Under the pieces are notes generated by a model that did no database searches, was not told where the DNA came from, and saw only the letters and a program-made list of their open reading frames with translations. A stretch of DNA of 64,000 nt, taken from positions 8,512-72,511 of the forward strand of contig NZ_LMIJ01000016.1 in assembly GCF_001428665.1 (NCBI RefSeq). The letters run 5' to 3'. Of the stretch, positions 58,758 through 64,000 are shown in pieces. Made by a program: the position numbers and the translations under genes. Source of the stretch: Acidovorax sp. Root219 (GTDB lineage: Bacteria > Pseudomonadota > Gammaproteobacteria > Burkholderiales > Burkholderiaceae_C). Positions within the stretch are counted from its first letter, which is position 1. Each line of letters begins with the position of its first letter.

Positions 58758-59490
58758 CGGTGGCCTCCTCTCTGCGCAGGGGGATGGCGAAATCGGTGTC
58801 CAGGCGGCGCAGTCGCGGCGGCAGCACCTGGCTCAGGCGGCCGGGGATGGCCTGCAGTTCCAGCACGTCATGGCAGGGCGTACCACGGCGCTTGAGGATG
58901 CGCACGTCGATGTTCCAGCCTGTGCCGAGCGACACCAGGGTGCGCAGTGGCGCCGGCGAGGCCTCTCGCTGCGCGTTCAAAGGCCGAAAGAGAAAGACAG
59001 GCGACTGGCAGGACTGGGCATGCACCTGCAGGCGCCTGATCTGGTCCGAGCGGACTTGGGGGAGCCAGGAAAGCACCGCGCCGCGGGGATTGGACTTCAC
59101 CAATTGCTCCGTCACCCACAAGCGCTCGGCTGGCGTCTTGGCCTGAATCCAGACGATCTGGTCGGCGGGAACTCCGAGCTGAGCCAGGCCACCGGCATGG
59201 GGCTGCTGGGGTGGGGCAACGAGCAGTATCTGGCCGCCGTTCTGGACCAGGCTGGGCAAGCTTCTGCCCAGCAGGCGCCATTCGCACAGCGGTGCTTGGG
59301 CCGTGAGGACCTCGGTCAGGGCGCGTGTGGGCCAGCCACCCCCGGGCAGGGAGGCGTCCAACAGGTCAAAACCCGTGGAGATTGTCGGGTGGCCGTCGTG
59401 CACCAGGTCGTCGCCCAGCCATACAGATTCCCGTACCGAAATGGGCAGGCTCTGGGTGTCGAAGGACTGGGAAGCGTGGGCGGCAGGCAT
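58693..59490 (-). CDS. imuA: ImuA, SOS mutagenesis accessory protein
   Basis: A 265-aa RecA-like protein without a full Walker A. Characteristic parts are ISTGFDLLDASLPGGGWPTR (residues about 37-56), LTEVLTAQAPLCEWRLLGRS and GGQILLVAPPQQPHAGGLAQ. ImuA interacts with RecA and ImuB in translesion synthesis. The start codon is preceded within 8 bp by a LexA box, so it is the first gene of a damage-inducible operon. The C-terminal ~20 residues lie in the imuB overlap. Confidence 0.92.
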   Translation of the reverse strand: MPAAHASQSFDTQSLPISVRESVWLGDDLVHDGHPTISTGFDLLDASLPGGGWPTRALTEVLTAQAPLCEWRLLGRSLPSLVQNGGQILLVAPPQQPHAGGLAQLGVPADQIVWIQAKTPAERLWVTEQLVKSNPRGAVLSWLPQVRSDQIRRLQVHAQSCQSPVFLFRPLNAQREASPAPLRTLVSLGTGWNIDVRILKRRGTPCHDVLELQAIPGRLSQVLPPRLRRLDTDFAIPLRREEATDDRHLGRTATAQDQHRVLHRH

Positions 59491-59497
59491 GGCAAAA

Positions 59498-59517
59498 TAC
59501 TGTAATTAAATACAGTA
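59498..59517. promoter_or_regulatory. LexA (SOS) box upstream of imuA
   Basis: TACTGTAATTAAATACAGTA contains CTGT-N8-ACAG (59500-59515) with extended symmetry and an AT-rich core, an excellent match to the LexA consensus CTGTatatatatACAG. It lies 8-27 bases before the imuA start, so it likely overlaps the transcription start. It explains co-induction of imuA-imuB-dnaE2. Confidence 0.92.
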
Positions 59518-59759
59518 TATGGACAGACTTACTGACATGGAAAGAGGGTTCCGACGGCGGTTGAAGGCCATTGCATGCGGCTCGCACTGAAATCGATAGC
59601 GGCGAAATCAGCGCCTGCGCGGGAGGATCAAGTGATCGAGTACGGTGGAAAATATTTGCGATGACCAGGCGGGCCATGCCGACGAAACCCTGGTGCAAGG
59701 TCAGGATGCCGCTATGCCTGAAATGACTTAAAGGCACATTTCTGTATAAGAGCTCAACG

Positions 59760-59900
59760 ATGGAAACCGATCAGACTGCCCCCATGAATCGCTGTGGCTA
59801 CTGTGGATTTACCAACTACCGCAGGGTGGTCGAGCGCGATGCCCAGGGAGCGATGCGCTACGGCGATCGCTTGTTGTGGGACGATGACTTCCCCTTCTAG
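59760..59900 (+). CDS. Tiny CxxC protein (46 aa)
   Basis: A short frame, METDQTAPMNRCGYCGFTNY onward, encoding 46 residues and ending WDDDFPF. CGYCG is a single zinc-knuckle or redox-type CxxC. The C-terminal half reads like a coding sequence (RRVVERDAQGAMRYGDRLLW). I recall similar tiny proteins in Burkholderiales annotated hypothetical. It lies 34 bases before the alpha/beta hydrolase gene. The rest of the 59518-59759 interval between the LexA box and this frame shows nothing. Confidence 0.5.
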   Translation: METDQTAPMNRCGYCGFTNYRRVVERDAQGAMRYGDRLLWDDDFPF

Positions 59901-59934
59901 CTGTGACCGGCGACCGATGCGCGAGGAAATACGA

Positions 59935-60843
59935 ATGAAACGCATGGAACCACTTCGCCACGTTCGGGCCGGCGTGCTCGACATCGCATACTTCGAGCAA
60001 GGCCCTACCGCCGGGCCGCCTGTGGTAGTGATGCATGGCTTTCCGTACGACATCCACAGTTACCAAGAAGTAGCTCCTTTGCTGGCGGATGCAGGCTGCC
60101 GCGTGCTGGTGCCTTACCTGCGCGGGTATGGCGGCACGCGGTTTGTGAACGCGTCAAACTTGCGATCCGGCGAGCAGGCCGCGCTTGGGGCCGATTTGCT
60201 CGCGTTCCTGGACAGCCTTGGCATTGAGCGGGCGGTGCTTGCGGGCTACGACTGGGGTGGCCGGGCCGCGTGTGTGGTCGCCGCGCTGTGGCCCCAGCGT
60301 TGCGCGGGTCTGGTCTCGGTGAACAGCTACAACATCCAGAACATCGCCAGGGCCATGGAGCCGGAAGCACCTGAAAAAGAGCTGCGGCTCTGGTATCAAT
60401 ACTACCTCCATGGCGAGCGCGGTCGAGCTGGGCTTGAGCAAAACCGCAGGGCATTTTCCAAGCTACTGTGGCAACTGTGGTCACCGACCTGGCGCTTCGA
60501 CGATGCGACTTTCGAGCAGAGCGCTGCCGCCTTCGACAACCCGGATTTCGTCGAAGTGGTAATCCACTCGTACCGGCACCGCTACGCCTTGGTGCCTGGT
60601 GATCCGGCCTATGCAAACATCGAAGCGAAGCTTGCCCAGCAACCCGTCATCACCGTTCCATCTATCACCTTGGATGGCGCCAACGACGGGGTGCGTCCGC
60701 CTGCGGATGCGTCGGTACATGCAGCACGCTTCAGCGCTCTGCGCGACCATCGAATCCTGGACGACGTCGGCCACAACCTACCGCAAGAAGCACCTCAGGA
60801 ATTCGCCATGGCGGTGCTGGAACTAGTCAGAGACAAAGGCTGA
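59935..60843 (+). CDS. Alpha/beta hydrolase (epoxide hydrolase-like)
   Basis: A 302-aa hydrolase with HGFPYDIHSYQEVAPLL (HGxP oxyanion motif) and the nucleophile elbow AGYDWGGRAACVVA, where Asp replaces Ser, as in epoxide hydrolases and haloalkane dehalogenases. The late catalytic His is in DDVGHNLPQEAP, and an acidic residue is in TLDGANDGVRP. Cap-domain tyrosines or tryptophans (LWYQYYLHGERGR) may bind the substrate. AGGAA at 59924 gives 7-base spacing to the ATG at 59935; upstream in-frame starts are unsupported. Substrate unknown. Confidence 0.82.
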   Translation: MKRMEPLRHVRAGVLDIAYFEQGPTAGPPVVVMHGFPYDIHSYQEVAPLLADAGCRVLVPYLRGYGGTRFVNASNLRSGEQAALGADLLAFLDSLGIERAVLAGYDWGGRAACVVAALWPQRCAGLVSVNSYNIQNIARAMEPEAPEKELRLWYQYYLHGERGRAGLEQNRRAFSKLLWQLWSPTWRFDDATFEQSAAAFDNPDFVEVVIHSYRHRYALVPGDPAYANIEAKLAQQPVITVPSITLDGANDGVRPPADASVHAARFSALRDHRILDDVGHNLPQEAPQEFAMAVLELVRDKG

Positions 60844-60891
60844 CCGCGCTGGCGCATCACTTCCGAAATCCAGGCCCAGCCGTTGACGTGG

Positions 60892-61236
60892 CTATTTGGA
60901 AGACTGGCTGCGCCTGCCCTTGATGATTCCAAGTTTGGCCTGCCAGCACTCGGCGCATATCCAGACGGACGGTCGAATTTCGCATCCGCCTTGGATACTG
61001 CGTTGGTCCTTGTGCACAGCACATTCACGCGTTGTGTCCGAGACCCGGCTGTTCGGAAGTTTGAAGAGTGGCTGAGTCATAACAACATCCTTGATGTAGA
61101 GCGAGACTGCAGCTTTTGGGTTCAGGCCCTCGTAGGACAACGCCAGTTGCCCACCCTTCAATATGCGCAGTTTGCCAGCCGCAACAAAACGGGTGACGCT
61201 GACAAGTCGCTCGGGCTGACCATCATTTAGTTGCAA
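60892..61236 (-). CDS. Hypothetical protein with possible zinc ribbon
   Basis: A 114-aa frame on the minus strand with TRECAVHKDQRSIQGGC and SVWICAECWQAKLGI near the C-terminus, a Cys/His spacing consistent with a zinc ribbon. Central sequence (LRILKGGQLALSYEGL) looks protein-like. There is no recognised family, and a plus-strand frame of 115 aa overlaps almost completely, so one of the two is spurious. The minus frame is preferred because of the Cys/His pattern. Could be a small phage- or plasmid-type protein. Confidence 0.4.
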   Translation of the reverse strand: MQLNDGQPERLVSVTRFVAAGKLRILKGGQLALSYEGLNPKAAVSLYIKDVVMTQPLFKLPNSRVSDTTRECAVHKDQRSIQGGCEIRPSVWICAECWQAKLGIIKGRRSQSSK

Positions 61237-61354
61237 CTTGCCTGCTCCGCCGGGCTATTTCTTTGTGCTGATCGGTTGAGCCAAAGTCCTACAAACCGTC
61301 ACGGCGAGGACCTTAACCTGTGCCTTCCCCACAACCCAGTGACGAAGGTACACA

Positions 61355-63775
61355 ATGCCCAAAGATCCTACGCGTGCTGCCAAGGGCGCTGCCGCGCCTG
61401 TTCCATCAACTGCTGCAGCACCTGCCAGAAATACGGACAGCGCGCCTTCCGCTCTCGGGCCAGCTGCTGACGTTCTCTCCGCGAAGGCGGGAGAAACCAA
61501 CGACCTCGCCTCCGCGAAACCATACAACGCCAATAAAGCGGGAGAGCATGGTTTCACCAACGGGGTGAGCCCTGCGCCAGGTGCTACTGTGGAGCCGGCC
61601 TCGCGGCTGCCATCAGGTAGCACCGTGTCGGAAGCAAACAGCAGTGCCAAGACTGGGACGGTTGCCCCTGAAGGCGTCAATGCGACCATCGCACCGCTCG
61701 ACCGCGTGCGCGTCGATTCCGCCGGCCAGGTGCTCACCACCAACCAGGGTGTGCCAATCGCCGACAACCAAAATTCTCTCAAGTACGGCGAGCGCGGCCC
61801 GGTGCTGCTCGAAGACTTCATCCTGCGCGAGAAGATCACGCATTTCGACCATGAGCGCATCCCCGAGCGCATCGTGCACGCGCGCGGATCTGGTGCGCAC
61901 GGTTTCTTCGAATGCTACGAACCCCTGACGGACCTCACGCGCGCCGCGCCGTTCAATGAGGCCGGCAAGATCACCCCCGTGTTCGTGCGCTTTTCTACCG
62001 TGCAGGGTGAGCGAGGCTCCAAGGACACGGCGCGCGATGTGCGCGGCTTTGCTGTCAAGTTCTACACCGACGAAGGCAACTGGGACCTAGTGGGCAACAA
62101 CATGCCGGTGTTCTTCATCCAGGACGCGATGAAGTTCCCGGACCTGGTGCATGCTGTCAAGCCTGAGCCACACCATGCGATGCCACAGGCCGCGAGCGCG
62201 CACGACACCTTTTGGGACTTCGTTTCGCTGATGCCCGAGTCCACGCACATGCTGATGTGGGCCATGTCGGACCGCGGTATTCCACGCAGCTACGCCACTA
62301 TGCAGGGCTTTGGCGTTCACAGCTTTCGCTTCGTGAATGCCGCGGGCGAGTCGGTCTTCGTCAAGTTCCACTGGAACCCGAAGGCAGGCACCCATTCGCT
62401 GGTGTGGGACGAAGCGGTCAAGATCTCCGGCGCCGATCCAGACTTTCACCGCCGTGATCTGTGGGAGCGTATCGAGGCGGGCGCCTATCCCGAATACGAG
62501 CTAGGCGTGCAGGTATTCACGGAAGAGCAAGCGGACAAGTTCAGCTTCGACATTTTGGACGCGACCAAGATCATTCCGGAAGAGCTGATCCCCGTACGCC
62601 CCATCGGCCGCATGGTGCTCAACCGCAACCCCGACAACTTCTTTGCCGAGACCGAGCAGGTGGCCTTCTGCACCGCGCACGTGGTGCCGGGCATCGATTT
62701 TTCCAACGACCCTTTGCTTGCGGGGCGCATCCACTCATATGTGGACACTCAGATCTCGCGCCTGGGCGGCCCCAACTTTCACGAGCTGCCCATCAACTCA
62801 CCCATCGCCCCGGTGCACAACAACCAGCGTGACGGCATGCACCGCCAGGCCATCCATCGCGGCAAGGTCGCGTATGAGCCTAACTCGCTGGGCGGCGGCT
62901 GTCCGTTCCAAGCCGGTGCAGCTCAAGGCTTTGTCTCCGTCCCCGCCAGGATTCAGGCCAAGGAGTCCCAAGGCAAGGTACGCGCAAAACCTGAAAAGTT
63001 CGCGGACCATTACACCCAGGCAACTCTGTTCTTCAACAGCCAGACTCCTGTGGAGCAAGCCCACATTGCGGCCGCATTCCGCTTTGAATTGAGCAAGGTG
63101 ACGGTGCCAGCGATTCGTGAGCGCATGGTTGCCTCCCTGCGCAATGTGTCCGATGACCTCGCGCAGCAGGTGGCAACGGGTCTTGGCATGGCAGCGTTGC
63201 CTGAAGCGATGCCCCGGGCGCTGGCTAAAGCTCCGAAGCCTGAGGTGTCCAAATCGCCGGCCTTGTCTCTTCTCGCTCGACCAGGCGACGGAAGCATCAA
63301 GGGACGCAAAGTTGCCATTCTTGTTGCCGATGGCATTGTTGGCAAAAGCGCGGTGGCGCTGCACGAAGCCCTTTTCACCCAAGGCGCCGTACCGCGCTTC
63401 GTTGCGCCACGCATTGGCCCGGTCAAGACCAGCGACGGTGTGGCGATTAACGCCGACGCTTCACTGGAGAACGAGCCCGGGTTCCTCTTCGATGCACTGG
63501 CTTTGCCCGATGGTGAAGCAGGTGTGCAGGCCTTGGCGAGGGATGGTCACACTGCGGAATTCATCAAGGATCAGCATCGCCACTGCAAGACCATCTTGGT
63601 GATGCCGGCCTCGGCAGCTCTGATGCTCAAGGCGCAGATTCCAGCAACTCTGCCGTCAGGCGACCCGGATCCTGGAATGTTCCTTGGAGCATCGGCCACC
63701 GACTTCAACTCGTTCATCCAAGGGATAGCGCGACATCGGCACCCAGAGCGGGAAACTGACCCGCCAATGGTTTAA
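61355..63775 (+). CDS. katE: Large-subunit catalase (HPII type) with C-terminal DJ-1-like domain
   Basis: An 806-aa monofunctional heme catalase. Catalytic His175 is in [19 protein letters not shown], the Asn region is [20 protein letters not shown], and the heme-ligand Tyr462 is in [13 protein letters not shown]. From about residue 645 a flavodoxin/DJ-1-like domain follows ([20 protein letters not shown]), diagnostic of the large-subunit clade. The first ~105 residues are Ala/Pro/Ser-rich, low complexity and longer than the E. coli HPII extension. A GAAGG ribosome-binding site precedes the ATG. It protects against hydrogen peroxide, probably in stationary phase. Confidence 0.95.
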   Translation: MPKDPTRAAKGAAAPVPSTAAAPARNTDSAPSALGPAADVLSAKAGETNDLASAKPYNANKAGEHGFTNGVSPAPGATVEPASRLPSGSTVSEANSSAKTGTVAPEGVNATIAPLDRVRVDSAGQVLTTNQGVPIADNQNSLKYGERGPVLLEDFILREKITHFDHERIPERIVHARGSGAHGFFECYEPLTDLTRAAPFNEAGKITPVFVRFSTVQGERGSKDTARDVRGFAVKFYTDEGNWDLVGNNMPVFFIQDAMKFPDLVHAVKPEPHHAMPQAASAHDTFWDFVSLMPESTHMLMWAMSDRGIPRSYATMQGFGVHSFRFVNAAGESVFVKFHWNPKAGTHSLVWDEAVKISGADPDFHRRDLWERIEAGAYPEYELGVQVFTEEQADKFSFDILDATKIIPEELIPVRPIGRMVLNRNPDNFFAETEQVAFCTAHVVPGIDFSNDPLLAGRIHSYVDTQISRLGGPNFHELPINSPIAPVHNNQRDGMHRQAIHRGKVAYEPNSLGGGCPFQAGAAQGFVSVPARIQAKESQGKVRAKPEKFADHYTQATLFFNSQTPVEQAHIAAAFRFELSKVTVPAIRERMVASLRNVSDDLAQQVATGLGMAALPEAMPRALAKAPKPEVSKSPALSLLARPGDGSIKGRKVAILVADGIVGKSAVALHEALFTQGAVPRFVAPRIGPVKTSDGVAINADASLENEPGFLFDALALPDGEAGVQALARDGHTAEFIKDQHRHCKTILVMPASAALMLKAQIPATLPSGDPDPGMFLGASATDFNSFIQGIARHRHPERETDPPMV

Positions 63776-63780
63776 CGGAC

Positions 63781-63800
63781 GGGCCCACTCGGGCCCTTCC
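63781..63800 (+). terminator. Stem-loop after katE
   Basis: GGGCCC-ACTC-GGGCCC (63781-63796) forms a short GC-rich hairpin followed by TTCCTTCC, just past the katE stop. Moderate terminator candidate. Confidence 0.55.
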
Positions 63801-63826
63801 TTCCGTCCTTTCACCGGAGATAACTG

Positions 63827-64000
63827 ATGAATACAGCTCAAGTCGCAGCGGCCCTATGCGTGGCCATTTTGTCCTTTGGCGCTCATGCGGAGGTTAGCAA
63901 GAAAGATCAAGAATTCTTTACCAAGGCTGGTGGTGGAGGCCTGTACGAGGTGGAGGCCGGAAAGCTTGCACAGCAAAAGGGCGGATCTGAAGCAGTGAAG
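63827..64000 (+). CDS. DUF4142-like exported protein, cut by window end
   Basis: The first 58 codons of a protein with a signal peptide (AAALCVAILSFGAHA) and KKDQEFFTKAGGGGLYEVEA, which is the start of the DUF4142 ferritin-like helical family. CCGGAGA at 63814-63820 is the ribosome-binding site. The gene continues past the window. DUF4142 proteins are often stress-induced and sit near catalase genes. Confidence 0.75.
   Translation, partial: MNTAQVAAALCVAILSFGAHAEVSKKDQEFFTKAGGGGLYEVEAGKLAQQKGGSEAVK

Noticed and set aside
59366..59737. Minus frame of 123 codons spanning the imuA start and LexA box
   Set aside because: It would place a strong operator inside a coding region and overlaps imuA out of frame; no family resemblance.

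Overview
The window looks like chromosomal DNA of a Comamonadaceae bacterium (Burkholderiales), probably Acidovorax or a close relative. The reasons are the high G+C with GC-rich third codon positions, two tripartite-tricarboxylate (Bug) binding proteins, the betaproteobacterial cytochrome oxidase locus order, a short-N-terminus ImuB, and an intergenic repeat of a type I associate with this family. The genus is inference. No rRNA, tRNA or CRISPR array was found.

Layout. 1-6.6 kb: small conserved proteins, a large VIT/VWA envelope protein and an EamA permease with a histidine-rich tail. 5.8-12.3 kb: an IclR regulator divergent from a 3-oxoadipate block (pcaI, pcaJ, pcaF, pcaD), then an SDR and a Bug solute receptor; a TGTTC-N7-GAACA operator-like site lies in the divergent promoter. 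12.4-14.5 kb: an atypical SDR divergent from a LysR gene, and a small secreted protein behind a good Fur-like box. 14.8-20.8 kb: a leftward run made of a TonB siderophore receptor, a PepSY protein and membrane proteins with 4-bp ATGA overlaps. 20.9-28.2 kb: KefC-type antiporter, RhtB exporter, orphan ParA, MaoC, LysR, TrmL, ComF and a BioC-like methyltransferase.

28.3-38.2 kb is a nearly complete cytochrome oxidase biogenesis locus: DUF2244, coxB (heme-c fused, caa3-like), coxA, a 39-aa assembly protein, ctaG, DUF2970, coxC, a twin-TM protein on the opposite strand, surf1, a Sco-like CxxxC membrane protein, ctaA, ctaB and sco. It supplies structural subunits, copper delivery and heme A. A second Bug receptor and rpoH follow; rpoH has a perfect CIRCE (HrcA) operator upstream.

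40.5-47.6 kb is accessory DNA of visibly lower G+C. It starts just beyond the CIRCE element with short direct repeats resembling a transposon end and carries a four-gene type II CBASS anti-phage system on the minus strand: HNH-SAVED effector (Cap5-like, with a long N-terminal extension), CD-NTase, Cap2 (E2-E1) and Cap3 (JAMM protease). A secreted zinc-phospholipase-like protein lies just upstream. 47.8-54.2 kb holds a small membrane protein, a YhaO/YhaN-type (SbcD/SbcC-like) nuclease-ATPase pair, two small proteins and an HU protein.

54.3-59.5 kb is the SOS mutagenesis cassette imuA-imuB-dnaE2 with a near-perfect LexA box 8 bp before imuA. 59.7-64 kb: a tiny CxxC protein, an alpha/beta hydrolase, a possible zinc-ribbon protein, a large-subunit catalase (katE) and the start of a DUF4142 protein cut by the window edge.

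All calls come from reading the sequence and recalling families; no database search was run.
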